The position numbers and the translations under genes are program-made. Under the pieces are notes generated by a model. It did not search any database. It was not told the DNA's origin and was given only the letters and a program-made list of their open reading frames with translations. Shown here in pieces: positions 9,158-19,236 of a stretch of 64,000 bases of DNA; position 1 is the stretch's first letter, and every line of letters begins with the position of its first letter. This DNA comes from Thiohalophilus thiocyanatoxydans (lineage in GTDB: Bacteria; Pseudomonadota; Gammaproteobacteria; UBA6429; Thiohalophilaceae): the NCBI RefSeq assembly GCF_004366735.1, contig NZ_SOQX01000006.1, forward strand, positions 124,001 to 188,000. The letters run 5' to 3'.

Positions 9158-11518
9158 ATGCCAAGTCGTAAATCGGTAACCCCACGCCGCAAGCGCAGTA
9201 CCCGCCCGCGGCGCGCGGCGCGTAAACCCGCGCGCCGAAAAAAATCGCGCGGCTTTCGCTGGCGTTATCTGTTCGTCGGGCTGGCGCTCGTGGCGGTGGG
9301 GTATGTCGTCTATCTGGATTACACCATCCGGGATCAGTTCGAAGGCAAGCGCTGGGCTCTGCCGGCCAAAGTGTATGCCCGCGCGCTGGAAATTTATCCC
9401 GGCAAGCAACTGCCCGCGGCACAACTGGTTCAGGAGCTGGAGTTGCTCGGCTACCGCGAAAATCCGGGGCAGCTGACCCCGGGCAGTTATCAGCGGCGGG
9501 GTAACCGCCTGCGCTTTACGACCCGGGCCTTTCAATTCTGGGACGGCCGGGAGCGTTCCCGTCAGCTGGAGGCGGTATTCAGTGACGGCGTACTGACCCG
9601 TTTGCAGGATCAACACGGTGCTGAGCTGAGCCTGTTGCGACTGGAGCCGCCGGCCATCGGCGGGATTTACCCGGGTCATCGCGAAGAGCGGGTCCTGGTC
9701 CGCCTGCTGGAGGTGCCGCCGCTGTTGCAGCAGGCGCTGGTCGCCGTTGAGGATCGCGCTTTTTACGCGCATCCGGGGATTAATCCCAAGGCGATTGCCC
9801 GCGCACTGGTGGCCAACCTGCGGGCCGGACGCACGGTACAGGGGGGCAGTACCCTGACCCAGCAACTGGTGAAAAATTTCTTTTTAACCAATGAACGCAG
9901 CCTGTGGCGCAAGGCCAACGAGGCGGTGATGGCGCTGCTGCTGGAGTGGCACTACGCCAAAACCGAGATCCTCGAAGCCTATATCAACGAGATTTACCTG
10001 GGTCAGGACAAACAGCGAGCGATACACGGTTTTGGGCTTGCCGCGCACTATTATTTCGACAAACCGCTGGCGGCACTGGATGCCGGCGAGATTGCCACCC
10101 TGGTGGCGCTGGCCCGGGGGCCGTCCTATTACCATCCCGAGCGTCATCCCCAACGCTTGCGTCAGCGACGTAATCTGGTGATTGACATTCTGGAGCAGGA
10201 TAACGGGCTCGATCCGGCCCGCGCGCAACGGGCCCGGAATCAACCGCTGGGGATCGTGCGCGGTAAACCGGGGGCCATCTCCGATTACCCCGCGTTCATG
10301 GATCTGGTGCGCCGGCAGTTACGCGAGCAGTATCGGGAGGCCGATCTCACCTCCGAAGGGCTGCAGATTTTTACCACCCTGGATCCCGCTATTCAGCGCC
10401 GGGCTGAACAGAGCCTGAGTCGCCGCATCACCGCCCTGGATCGCCAGCATGGCCTGGACGGCGGGCTGCAGGGTGCCGCTGTGATCACCAGCACCAGCGG
10501 TGGCGAGGTGCTGGCGCTGGTCGGCGATCGGCAGGCCCGTTACGCCGGTTTTAACCGGGCGCTGGAGGCCTCGCGCCCCATCGGCTCGTTGATCAAACCG
10601 GCGGTCTATCTGACCGCGCTGGATCGCCCGCAACAGTATACCCTGGCGACGCCTGTCGAGGATGCGCCGATCACACTGGAGGCGGACAACGGGACCCGCT
10701 GGTCGCCGCGCAATTACAGCGGCGAGTCGCATGGACGGATCCCGCTGTTCCGGGGGCTGGTCAACTCCTATAACCAGGCCACCGTGCGTCTGGGGATGCA
10801 GCTCGGGTTTGAACCCATTGCCGATACCCTGCAGCGCATGGGCGCGCCACGTTCCGTCCCGGCCTATCCGTCAATGCTGCTGGGAGCGGTCAATTTTACG
10901 CCGTATGAAGTCGCGGGGATGTACCAGACCCTGGCCGCCGGAGGCTTTCGCAGCCCCTTGCGCGCCATTCGCGAAGTGCTTGGGCCCGGGGGTGAACCGC
11001 TGCGCCGTTACCCGTTGAATGTGGAGCAGACCCTGAACGTCGACAGTGTGCAGCTGCTGCACAGTGCCCTGCTGGAAGTTCCGCGCAGCGGCACGGCCCG
11101 GGCCCTGCCGGCGATGCTGCCGGCCGGGCAGACGGTGGCCGGCAAGACAGGCACCACCGATGATCTGCGCGACAGCTGGTTTGCCGGCTTTAGCGGCAGT
11201 CATCTGGGGGTAGTCTGGCTGGGCCGGGATGATAACGGTGCCACGGGATTGACCGGCGCCAGCGGCGCCATGCGGATCTGGGGTGACATCTTTGCCGAGC
11301 TGCCGGGGATGCCGCTGGAGCCGCCGCCCAATCCGGGGATCGAATACCACTGGTTCGATTCGCAGAGCGGTTTGATCAGCCGGCGGGATTGCCCCGGTGC
11401 GGCCTATCTTGCCTTTATAAAAGGCACGGCGCCGCAGGAGAAAATCGACTGTGCCGGCGGCGGGGTGCGTGACAAAATGGACAGTACGCTGGATTGGCTG
11501 AAAGGATGGTTTCAATGA
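9158..11518 (+). CDS. mrcB: Penicillin-binding protein 1B, bifunctional peptidoglycan synthase
   Basis: This class A PBP polymerises lipid II and cross-links the strands. The 786-residue protein has a strongly basic cytoplasmic tail (residues 1-35) and one membrane anchor (about 36-55). A UB2H-like region follows (about 80-165), then the glycosyltransferase domain with catalytic Glu198 in AVEDRAFYAHPG and GGSTLTQQLVKN. The transpeptidase has all three motifs: SLIK with Ser477, SYN at 537-539 and KTGT at 663-666. The UB2H region and length favour PBP1B over PBP1A. A TATACT box at 9083-9088 may be part of its promoter, but no good -35 is visible. A TPR lipoprotein gene overlaps its stop by ATGA. 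Confidence 0.95.
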   Translation: MPSRKSVTPRRKRSTRPRRAARKPARRKKSRGFRWRYLFVGLALVAVGYVVYLDYTIRDQFEGKRWALPAKVYARALEIYPGKQLPAAQLVQELELLGYRENPGQLTPGSYQRRGNRLRFTTRAFQFWDGRERSRQLEAVFSDGVLTRLQDQHGAELSLLRLEPPAIGGIYPGHREERVLVRLLEVPPLLQQALVAVEDRAFYAHPGINPKAIARALVANLRAGRTVQGGSTLTQQLVKNFFLTNERSLWRKANEAVMALLLEWHYAKTEILEAYINEIYLGQDKQRAIHGFGLAAHYYFDKPLAALDAGEIATLVALARGPSYYHPERHPQRLRQRRNLVIDILEQDNGLDPARAQRARNQPLGIVRGKPGAISDYPAFMDLVRRQLREQYREADLTSEGLQIFTTLDPAIQRRAEQSLSRRITALDRQHGLDGGLQGAAVITSTSGGEVLALVGDRQARYAGFNRALEASRPIGSLIKPAVYLTALDRPQQYTLATPVEDAPITLEADNGTRWSPRNYSGESHGRIPLFRGLVNSYNQATVRLGMQLGFEPIADTLQRMGAPRSVPAYPSMLLGAVNFTPYEVAGMYQTLAAGGFRSPLRAIREVLGPGGEPLRRYPLNVEQTLNVDSVQLLHSALLEVPRSGTARALPAMLPAGQTVAGKTGTTDDLRDSWFAGFSGSHLGVVWLGRDDNGATGLTGASGAMRIWGDIFAELPGMPLEPPPNPGIEYHWFDSQSGLISRRDCPGAAYLAFIKGTAPQEKIDCAGGGVRDKMDSTLDWLKGWFQ

Positions 11519-12000
11519 AGAGTCCGGGTTATTACCGCCAGGCGGGCGTCCTGTTGTTCGGCGTGCTGTTGATGGCGTGCAGCGCGACGCCGGACAGGAC
11601 CCAGTCTGAGTCCGATGTGGAGCCGGAGAGTGAGGCAATCGCCCAGGTACGCCCGGGGGCGGAGACCAGCCGGCCGGTACTGGCGCTGCTGGAGCAGGCC
11701 AATAACGCCTCACGCCGCGGCGATCTGGCTGTGGCCGAATCCCGCCTGGAGCGGGCATTGCGTATCGAGCCGCGCAACGCGGTGTTGTGGTCTTACCTGG
11801 CCAAGCTGCGCCTGCACCAGGGGCAGCTGGATCAGGCCGCAGGGCTGGCTGCCAAATCCAACAGTCTGGATCGTTCGCAAAATTATCAACTGCAGGCCGA
11901 TAACTGGCGCATTATCGCTCACGCCCGATACCACGCCGGTGATTCGGAAGGGGCCAAAAACGCCCAGCAACGGGCCACGACCCTGTTGCAGAAGCAGTGA
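11515..12000 (+). CDS. TPR-repeat lipoprotein downstream of mrcB
   Basis: This is a 161-residue predicted outer membrane lipoprotein. The signal peptide ends in a lipobox (LLMAC, about residues 16-20). A polar linker rich in Glu and Ser is followed by at least two TPR units: LLEQANNASRRGDLAVAESR with LERALRIEP, then LWSYLAKLRLHQGQLDQAAG. Start ATG 11515 is preferred because AAAGGA stands 8 bases before it and it overlaps the mrcB stop (ATGA); an in-frame TTG at 11494 is unlikely. Translational coupling to mrcB suggests a partner or regulator of PBP1b, analogous in idea to LpoB or CpoB, but this is inference from position only. Confidence 0.82.
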   Translation: MKSPGYYRQAGVLLFGVLLMACSATPDRTQSESDVEPESEAIAQVRPGAETSRPVLALLEQANNASRRGDLAVAESRLERALRIEPRNAVLWSYLAKLRLHQGQLDQAAGLAAKSNSLDRSQNYQLQADNWRIIAHARYHAGDSEGAKNAQQRATTLLQKQ

Positions 12001-12183
12001 TCCGCCGCAAACGCGCGCGACGCGATTCAGGGGCTGCGCCGGATAGACTTCCGAGCCGGGGCGCGCACCCCGATGCCCTCGAGTGCGGTACAATGACCTC
12101 TCTGCTGGGCGGGCGGCCCGGGTGGCTTGTCCGGGGGATTCCTGAACCGCGCCCCGGCCAGGTCGGCATCGCGGCTCCTCAGC

Positions 12184-12204
12184 ACCCGTAACCCGTAACC
12201 CGGA
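12184..12204. repeat. Three heptamer units, ACCCGTA type
   Basis: Three consecutive 7-base units (ACCCGTA, ACCCGTA, ACCCGGA) lie 22 bases before yoaA. They resemble in style the other degenerate heptamer arrays of this window but have a different unit. Confidence 0.6.
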
Positions 12205-12225
12205 ACACAGGTACAACACAGCGCA

Positions 12226-14157
12226 GTGGATTCCCCCAACGAGATTCTAGGTCAACACGGTCCGTTTGCCCGGCAGGTGGCGGGGTTTGCCCCGCGCATC
12301 GAACAACAGGCGATGGCCGATGCCGTGCAGGCGGCGCTGGCGCAGGGCGAGCATCTGATCGTCGAGGCGGGCACCGGGACTGGCAAGACCTTCGCCTACC
12401 TGGTGCCCGCGCTGCTGTCGGGGCGCAAGGTGGTGGTCTCCACCGGCACCCGCAATCTGCAGGATCAGCTGTTTCATCGCGATCTGCCGGTGGTGCGCAA
12501 GGCGCTGCAGGTTCCGGCCAGCGTGGCGCTGTTAAAAGGGCGCAGCAACTATCTGTGCCTGCACCGTCTGCAACTGGCCGAAGAGACGGCCTATCAAAAT
12601 CCGGCGGAGATGAAAAAACTGCAGCGCATTCGCGACTGGGCCGGGCGCACCCGGCGCGGCGATATCGCCGAATTGCCCGAGGTGGACGAGCAGGACATGA
12701 TCTGGCCCAAGGTCACCTCCACCGCCGATAACTGCCTGGGGCAGGAGTGCGACTGGTTCGATCGCTGTCATCTGGTGGAGGCCCGGCGCGAGGCGCAGGC
12801 CGCCGATGTGGTGGTGGTCAACCATCATCTGTTGTTTGCCGACATGGCGCTGCGCGAGACCGGTTTCGGCGAGCTGCTGCCCTCGGTCGAGGCGTTCATC
12901 ATTGACGAGGCCCATCAGCTGCCGGACGTGGCCTCCGGGTTTTTCGGCACGGCCCTGAGCGCCAACCAGTTACTGGAGCTGGCACGCGACAGTCGCGATG
13001 AATATATCAACGAGCTCAACGAGGATCGCGAGCTGGTGCGCCTGGCCGATGAACTGGAAAAAGCGGTGCGCGACATGCGACTGCTGTTTCGTCAGCCGGG
13101 CCAGCGCGGCAACTGGAAGGCGCTGGCCGACCAACCCGATATGCAGGCGGTCACCGCGCAGCTCGGTCAGAAACTGGCGCAGCTGCAGGCGGCGCTGGAA
13201 CCCTGTGCGCCGCGCAGCAAGGCGCTGGACAAGTGTTACCAGCGGGCCCGGGAACTGGGCAGCCGCTTCGAGGAGCTGGTCGCGGTGCATGACAGTGACG
13301 ACATTCACTGGTACGAGGTGCATCCGCGCAGCTTTACCCTGCACCTGACGCCGCTGGATATCGCCGCCAACTTCCGCGAGCAGCTGGAAAGCACCTCGGC
13401 CAGCTGGGTGTTTACTTCGGCGACCCTGGCGGTGGCCGATCGCTTCGACCATTTCCAGCAACGGCTGGGGCTGGAGCAGGCCGCCACCGCACGCTGGGAC
13501 AGCCCCTTCGACTTTGCCCGCCAGACCCTGCTCTATCTGCCCGAACAGATGCCGGCCCCCAATGCGCCCGACTATACCGAAGCGGTGGTGGCGCAGGCCC
13601 GCCGGGTCCTCAAGATCAGCGGCGGGCGGGCGTTCTTGCTGTTTACCAGCCATCGCGCCCTGCAGGAGGCTGCCGGCCTGCTGCGCGATCAGGTGCCATG
13701 GCCGCTGTTCGTGCAGGGCGAGGCGCCGCGCGATGTCCTGCTGGAGCAGTTTCGGCGCGCCGGGAACGGGGTCCTGCTCGGGACCAGCAGTTTCTGGGAA
13801 GGGGTGGATGTGCGCGGTGAGGCGCTCTCCTGCGTGATCATCGACAAGCTGCCGTTTGCCTCGCCCGGCGATCCGGTGTTGCAGGCGCGCATCGAGGCGC
13901 TGCAAAAGCAGGGGATCAACGCCTTCATGACCTACCAGCTACCCGCCGCGGTGATCAGCCTGAAACAGGGCGCCGGGCGGCTGATTCGCGACGTCAATGA
14001 CTACGGTCTGCTGATGATCTGCGATCCCCGGCTGCACAACAAACCGTACGGCCGGGTCTTCTTACAATCGCTGCCGCCGATGCCCCGCACCCGCGATCTG
14101 GCCCGGGTACGCAGCTTTTTCGAACAACGCGAGCAGGCGGAGGCCGCGCCGGTATGA
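12226..14157 (+). CDS. yoaA: YoaA, XPD/DinG-family iron-sulfur DNA helicase
   Basis: This superfamily 2 helicase is linked in E. coli to replication and DNA damage tolerance with the pol III chi subunit. The 643-residue protein has Walker A AGTGTGKT (48-55), DEAH at 227-230 and motif VI GAGRLIRD. Four cysteines placed like the [4Fe-4S] ligands of the family are at 111, 170, 175 and 181. The GTG start at 12226 keeps the conserved N-terminal stretch (RQVAGFAPRIEQQAMA), which the next in-frame ATG would remove. The length and the directly overlapping tsaB gene (ATGA) match the E. coli yoaA-tsaB order, so I prefer YoaA to DinG. Confidence 0.9.
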   Translation: MDSPNEILGQHGPFARQVAGFAPRIEQQAMADAVQAALAQGEHLIVEAGTGTGKTFAYLVPALLSGRKVVVSTGTRNLQDQLFHRDLPVVRKALQVPASVALLKGRSNYLCLHRLQLAEETAYQNPAEMKKLQRIRDWAGRTRRGDIAELPEVDEQDMIWPKVTSTADNCLGQECDWFDRCHLVEARREAQAADVVVVNHHLLFADMALRETGFGELLPSVEAFIIDEAHQLPDVASGFFGTALSANQLLELARDSRDEYINELNEDRELVRLADELEKAVRDMRLLFRQPGQRGNWKALADQPDMQAVTAQLGQKLAQLQAALEPCAPRSKALDKCYQRARELGSRFEELVAVHDSDDIHWYEVHPRSFTLHLTPLDIAANFREQLESTSASWVFTSATLAVADRFDHFQQRLGLEQAATARWDSPFDFARQTLLYLPEQMPAPNAPDYTEAVVAQARRVLKISGGRAFLLFTSHRALQEAAGLLRDQVPWPLFVQGEAPRDVLLEQFRRAGNGVLLGTSSFWEGVDVRGEALSCVIIDKLPFASPGDPVLQARIEALQKQGINAFMTYQLPAAVISLKQGAGRLIRDVNDYGLLMICDPRLHNKPYGRVFLQSLPPMPRTRDLARVRSFFEQREQAEAAPV

Positions 14158-14810
14158 AGATCCTGGCGCTGGATGCGGTCACCGAGGCCTGTTCGGCGGC
14201 GCTCTATATCGATGGGGCCAGCCGGCAGCAGTATGCGGTGGCGCCGCGCGAACATACCCGCTTGCTGCTGCCGATGGTCGATGCCCTGCTGGGGGAGGCG
14301 GATCTGACCCTCGCCGATCTGGATCTGATCGCCTTCGATCGCGGCCCGGGATCGTTCACCGGCATTCGGATCACCCTGAGTGTGGTGCAGGGGCTGGCCT
14401 TCGCCGCCGATCTGCCCGTGTTGGGGGTCTCCAGCCTGGCCGCGCTGGCCCAGGCAGCGTACCGACAGCGACAGGCCGATTCGGTGCTCAGTCTGATCGA
14501 TGCTCGCATGGGCGAATTTTACTGGGGCTATTATCAGTGGCAGGGGGATCGCATGCAGTTGCAGGGCGACGAGCAGGTCTCCCGCCTCGGCGCGATCCCG
14601 GTGTCGGGCGACGCCCGGGTATTCGGCAGCGGCGTGGCGACCCGGGACGAGGTGCTGCGCGAGCACGGCTTGACCCGCCTGAACGACGAAGCGACCCTGC
14701 GTTATCCGCGTGCCGAATACATCGGCGAGCTGGCCGCGCTGAGCCCGGAACAGGCGGAGACGGTGGAGTCGGCACAACCGGTTTATTTACGCAACAAGGT
14801 GACCGGCTGA
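14154..14810 (+). CDS. tsaB: TsaB, tRNA threonylcarbamoyladenosine synthesis subunit
   Basis: TsaB is the partner subunit of TsaD in making t6A37 on ANN-decoding tRNAs. The 218-residue protein has the ASKHA start MKILALDAVTEACSAAL, then REHTRLLLPMVDALL and the hallmark FDRGPGSFTGIRI (about 62-74). The C-terminal half is less conserved and a little shorter than the E. coli protein (231). It overlaps yoaA by four bases. Its usual partner genes tsaD, tsaE and tsaC are not in the window. Confidence 0.94.
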   Translation: MKILALDAVTEACSAALYIDGASRQQYAVAPREHTRLLLPMVDALLGEADLTLADLDLIAFDRGPGSFTGIRITLSVVQGLAFAADLPVLGVSSLAALAQAAYRQRQADSVLSLIDARMGEFYWGYYQWQGDRMQLQGDEQVSRLGAIPVSGDARVFGSGVATRDEVLREHGLTRLNDEATLRYPRAEYIGELAALSPEQAETVESAQPVYLRNKVTG

Positions 14811-14870
14811 CTTGAGCCCGACCCGCCCCCTTGGTAGGCTTGCTGCTTCTTTACTAACAGGGACGCCGTG

Positions 14871-15380
14871 ATGAGAACCTTGTTCACCCGAATGGTCGCT
14901 TTTTTACCGGTGCTTGGTCTGTTGGTCTTCTACACCGCCGCGTCGGCCCAGGAATCCGTGATCGAAGGAGACGGATCCCGCATCTATGTCAAAAAGGTCG
15001 AAAAGCCTCTTCCCGAGGTCTACAGCAAGGTTTTTACCGCGCTGGAAAACGGCGGTTATTTTGTGCAGTTCGAGCCCAACATCGCCAAGAATCTGGAACA
15101 CTTCGCCCAGCGCTGGGGGGATGATTACAACCGTAACAAACTCGAAGCGATCCGCAGCCTGGTTTTCAGCAATGCCTGGTATGTGAACCAGATCAGCAAT
15201 CTCGATCCCGAGTTGCTGGCCATGGTCCCCCTGCGCATGACCTTTATTCATAAAGAAGAGATGACCACGATGCTGTTCGTGCGCCCTTCACGGGTCGCCG
15301 CGGACAGCCCCGCCAAAAAAATCGCCACCGAACTCGAAAACGACATCATCAATACCATCGAACGGATCGTCTTCTATTAA
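14871..15380 (+). CDS. Exported DUF302-like protein
   Basis: This is a 169-residue protein with a Sec signal peptide (MVAFLPVLGLLVFYTAASAQ, cleavage near residue 26 after ASA). The mature part has the DUF302-like layout: a KPLPEVYSKVFTALENGGYFV helix-strand start (about 45-65), a central region with NLDPELLAMVPLRMTFI, and a closing strand TMLFVRPSRVA. The function of this fold is unknown. A GTG at 14868 directly precedes ATG 14871; I prefer the ATG, which sits 7 bases after AGGGA. It stands alone between tsaB and the convergent dapE. The family call is from memory of the pattern and should be treated as moderate. Confidence 0.72.
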   Translation: MRTLFTRMVAFLPVLGLLVFYTAASAQESVIEGDGSRIYVKKVEKPLPEVYSKVFTALENGGYFVQFEPNIAKNLEHFAQRWGDDYNRNKLEAIRSLVFSNAWYVNQISNLDPELLAMVPLRMTFIHKEEMTTMLFVRPSRVAADSPAKKIATELENDIINTIERIVFY

Positions 15381-15386
15381 ATAAAG

Positions 15387-15414
15387 TTGGCAGTTGGCAG
15401 ATAGCAGCTGGCAG
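15387..15414. repeat. Heptamer array, TTGGCAG type (4 units)
   Basis: Four contiguous 7-base units (TTGGCAG, TTGGCAG, ATAGCAG, CTGGCAG) begin 6 bases after the stop of the DUF302-like gene. The same unit recurs at 47145-47186 and 57791-57825. Confidence 0.8.
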
Positions 15415-15460
15415 AGAAAGATGCTTACTGGTAGGTTGCGGGGAATCCGGAGAGGTTGTT

Positions 15461-15541
15461 TTTACCACGAAGGCACGAAGACACGAAGTGATGAAATTTG
15501 GTAACAATGTTTTCTTCGGGCCTTCGTGTCTTCGTGGTTAA
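15461..15541. repeat. Inverted pair of octamer repeats, ACGAAGRC type
   Basis: The left arm 15461-15488 and right arm 15514-15541 are 28 bases each and match as inverted repeats at 24 of 28 positions, with a 25-base loop. Each arm consists of 8-base units of the form ACGAAGRC. The structure lies between two convergent genes and could fold into a long hairpin. It is related in style to the octamer pairs near 43.1, 51.7 and 59.2 kb. Confidence 0.85.
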
Positions 15542-15588
15542 AGAAATTTTACTCGGCATTCTCTGTGTCTCTGCGGTATATCTTTTTA

Positions 15589-16725
<1,137 letters not shown>

Positions 16726-17067
16726 CTAACCGAAATGTTGCTCATAGTCGGCTTCCTTAAAGCCGACCAGGAGCTGATCGCCGTGCTGGATGACCGGCCG
16801 TTTGATCAGCATGGGATGGTGTTGCATCAGTTCGATGGCCATTGGGGTGTCGAGATCCTGTTTTTGCGCCTCATCGAGCTGGCGCCAGGTCAGACCGCGG
16901 CGGTTGAGCAGGGTCTCCCAGCCCACGGCCTGACACCAGCGTTGCAGCTGTGCCTTGTCGGGCGCAGCTTGCTTGAGATCGTGAAAGGCGTAGTCGATCT
17001 CGCGGGCATCGAGCCACTTGCGCGCTTTTTTCACGCTGTCGCAGTTTTTGATACCAAACAGTTCCAT
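16726..17067 (-). CDS. yffB: YffB/ArsC-family thioredoxin-fold protein
   Basis: This 113-residue protein has the arsenate reductase/Spx-type thioredoxin fold. It starts MELFGIKNCDSVKKARKWL, with Cys9 at the active-site position, and includes KRPVIQHGDQLLVGF, where the Arg after IK and the preceding Pro are typical of the family. E. coli yffB also precedes dapE. True arsenate reduction is unproven; YffB has been proposed to act with glutathione. It lies 14 bases after dapD and 9 bases before dapE, so it is translated as part of the dap operon. Confidence 0.88.
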   Translation of the reverse strand: MELFGIKNCDSVKKARKWLDAREIDYAFHDLKQAAPDKAQLQRWCQAVGWETLLNRRGLTWRQLDEAQKQDLDTPMAIELMQHHPMLIKRPVIQHGDQLLVGFKEADYEQHFG

Positions 17068-17081
17068 GATTGTGGTGGCGA

Positions 17082-17903
17082 TCAGATATCGCGCAGCAGT
17101 TCGTTGATGCCGACCTTGCCGCGGGTCTTTTCATCCACCTGTTTGACGATCACCGCGCAGTAAAGACTGTACTTGCCGTCTTTGGAGGGCAGGTTGCCGG
17201 AGACCACCACCGAGCCGGCGGGAATCCGGCCGAAGGTGATCTCGTCGGTTTCGCGGTTGTAAATGCGGGTGCTCTGACCGAGATAGACCCCCATGGAGAT
17301 GACCGAGCCCTCTTCGATGATCACCCCTTCGACCACCTCGGAGCGGGCACCGATAAAGCAGTTGTCCTCGATGATGGTCGGTGCCGCCTGCAACGGCTCG
17401 AGTACGCCGCCGATGCCGACGCCGCCGGACAGATGGACGTTCTTGCCGATCTGGGCGCAGGAGCCGACGGTGGCCCAGGTATCGACCATGGTGCCGGAGT
17501 CGACATAGGCACCGATGTTGACATAGGAGGGCATCAAAACCACGCTCGGCGCGATATAGGCGCCTTTGCGCACAGTGGCCGGCGGTACGACGCGCACGCC
17601 GTCGGCGCGAAAATCGCGTGAGTTGTATTCGTTGTATTTGGCGGGAACTTTGTCGTAATAATTGGTAAAGCCGCCTTTCATGAATTCGTTGTCATGGATG
17701 CGGAAGGAGAGCAGCACGGCTTTTTTCAACCATTCGTTGACAACCCATTGCCCCTCTTTTTGTTCGGCAACCCGGGCTTCACCCTTGTCGAGCATGGCAA
17801 TGGCTTCGGTGACCGCTTCCTTGACGATGGTGTCCACGCTGCGCGGGGTGATCTCGGCGCGATTTTCAAAGGCGTTGTCGATGATATTGATAATGTCACT
17901 CAT
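17082..17903 (-). CDS. dapD: Tetrahydrodipicolinate N-succinyltransferase
   Basis: DapD transfers succinate from succinyl-CoA to tetrahydrodipicolinate, the entry to the succinylase branch of lysine synthesis. The 273-residue product matches the E. coli length (274). The central and C-terminal part is a left-handed parallel beta helix of hexapeptide repeats ([37 protein letters not shown]). I chose the ATG at 17903 because GGAGAAACCC lies directly before it and it gives the usual N-terminus; the frame stays open to 17960. Confidence 0.96.
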   Translation of the reverse strand: MSDIINIIDNAFENRAEITPRSVDTIVKEAVTEAIAMLDKGEARVAEQKEGQWVVNEWLKKAVLLSFRIHDNEFMKGGFTNYYDKVPAKYNEYNSRDFRADGVRVVPPATVRKGAYIAPSVVLMPSYVNIGAYVDSGTMVDTWATVGSCAQIGKNVHLSGGVGIGGVLEPLQAAPTIIEDNCFIGARSEVVEGVIIEEGSVISMGVYLGQSTRIYNRETDEITFGRIPAGSVVVSGNLPSKDGKYSLYCAVIVKQVDEKTRGKVGINELLRDI

Positions 17904-17992
17904 GGGTTTCTCCGCATTGATGATTCGGTTGGCGGGCCGCCGGGCCGCAACGAGGGGCAATTATACCGGGCCGCACCGGCTGACGCAGCTGT

Positions 17993-19189
17993 TCACAGGC
18001 TGTCGATGAGATTTTTTATGCGCCCGGCCGCCTCGACGCACTCTTCGAGATCCGCCACCAGCGCCATGCGTACCCGGTTGCGGCCGGGGTTGGTCTGGCG
18101 GCTGTTACGCGACAGGTATTGACCGGGCAGCACGGTGACATTCTGTTCGCCGTAGAGGCGCCGGGCAAACCCGGTATCCTCAAGGGGTGTCCGGGGCCAC
18201 AGATAAAAGCCGGCCTCGGGTCGGCTGACCGACATCACCGGTTGCAGAATCGCCAGCACTGCATCGAATTTGCGCCGATACAACTGGCGATTCTCCCTGA
18301 CATGCTGCTCATCGGACCAGGCGGCCACGCTGGCGATTTGATGATGGGGGGGCATGGCACAGCCGTGATAAGTTCGATAACGGTGAAACGCGGCGATAAT
18401 TTCGGCATCACCGGCGACAAAACCCGAGCGCAGGCCGGGCAGGTTGGAGCGTTTGGAGAGGCTGTGAAACACCACGCACTGTTTGAACTGATCATTACCG
18501 GCTGCCGCGGCGGCCTGTAACAAGCCGACCGGCGGTTGTGTCTCGTCAAAATAGATTTCCGAATAACACTCGTCGGCGGCGATAACAAAATCATGCCGTT
18601 CGGCCAGTTCCATCAGTTTGATCAACGTGGCCTGATCCAGCACTGCCCCGGTCGGGTTGCCGGGGGAACAGAGATAAAGAAGCTGGCAGCGGGCCCAGGT
18701 TTGTTCGCTGACCGCGTCGAAATCGGGAATGAATCCGTTGTCCGCCTCGCAGTTGAGATAGCCGGGTTCGGCGCCGGCCAGCAGGGCCGCGCCTTCGTAA
18801 ATCTGGTAAAAGGGGTTGGGCATCAAAACCAGCGGATCACGGCCACGCTCCACCACCGCCTGGGCAAAGGCGAACAGTGCCTCACGGGTGCCGTTGACCG
18901 GCAGGACATGGTGTTCGCTGTCGAGCAGATCGGCGGGCAGTTGAAAACGACGGTTCAGCCACTCGACAATCGCCTCGCGCAGGGCGGGACTGCCGCGGGT
19001 CAGTGGATAACTGGCCAGGGTCGCCAGGCTGTCGCGAATTACATCAAAGACGAACGCCGGGGAATCATGTTTGGGTTCACCGATCGACAAGGCGATATGC
19101 GCCAGTGACCCGGGCGGGGTGACACCGTCTTTGAGCCGGGCCAGCTTTTCAAAAGGATAGGGGTGTAATTTGTCGAGTTCCGGATTCAT
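17993..19189 (-). CDS. dapC: Succinyldiaminopimelate transaminase
   Basis: This PLP-dependent aminotransferase converts N-succinyl-2-amino-6-ketopimelate to succinyl-DAP with glutamate, the step between DapD and DapE. The 398-residue class I/II protein has LPVNGTREALF, the cofactor motif CSPGNPTGAV, AADECYSEIYF and the PLP lysine 246 in HSLSKRSNLPG. The presence of dapD, yffB and dapE in the same direction supports the dapC-specific name over a general aspartate transaminase. It is the first gene of the set; its start is 47 bases from the divergent EamA gene, so the two promoters must share that space. Confidence 0.92.
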   Translation of the reverse strand: MNPELDKLHPYPFEKLARLKDGVTPPGSLAHIALSIGEPKHDSPAFVFDVIRDSLATLASYPLTRGSPALREAIVEWLNRRFQLPADLLDSEHHVLPVNGTREALFAFAQAVVERGRDPLVLMPNPFYQIYEGAALLAGAEPGYLNCEADNGFIPDFDAVSEQTWARCQLLYLCSPGNPTGAVLDQATLIKLMELAERHDFVIAADECYSEIYFDETQPPVGLLQAAAAAGNDQFKQCVVFHSLSKRSNLPGLRSGFVAGDAEIIAAFHRYRTYHGCAMPPHHQIASVAAWSDEQHVRENRQLYRRKFDAVLAILQPVMSVSRPEAGFYLWPRTPLEDTGFARRLYGEQNVTVLPGQYLSRNSRQTNPGRNRVRMALVADLEECVEAAGRIKNLIDSL

Positions 19190-19236
19190 ACTGTACGCTG
19201 CGCTAAACGGGGCGGACCCGGGCCAATGGGGAAAAG

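Noticed and set aside
12226-14157. Assignment as DinG rather than YoaA
   Set aside because: The length, the N-terminal pattern and the directly overlapping tsaB gene match yoaA; DinG is longer and in another context.
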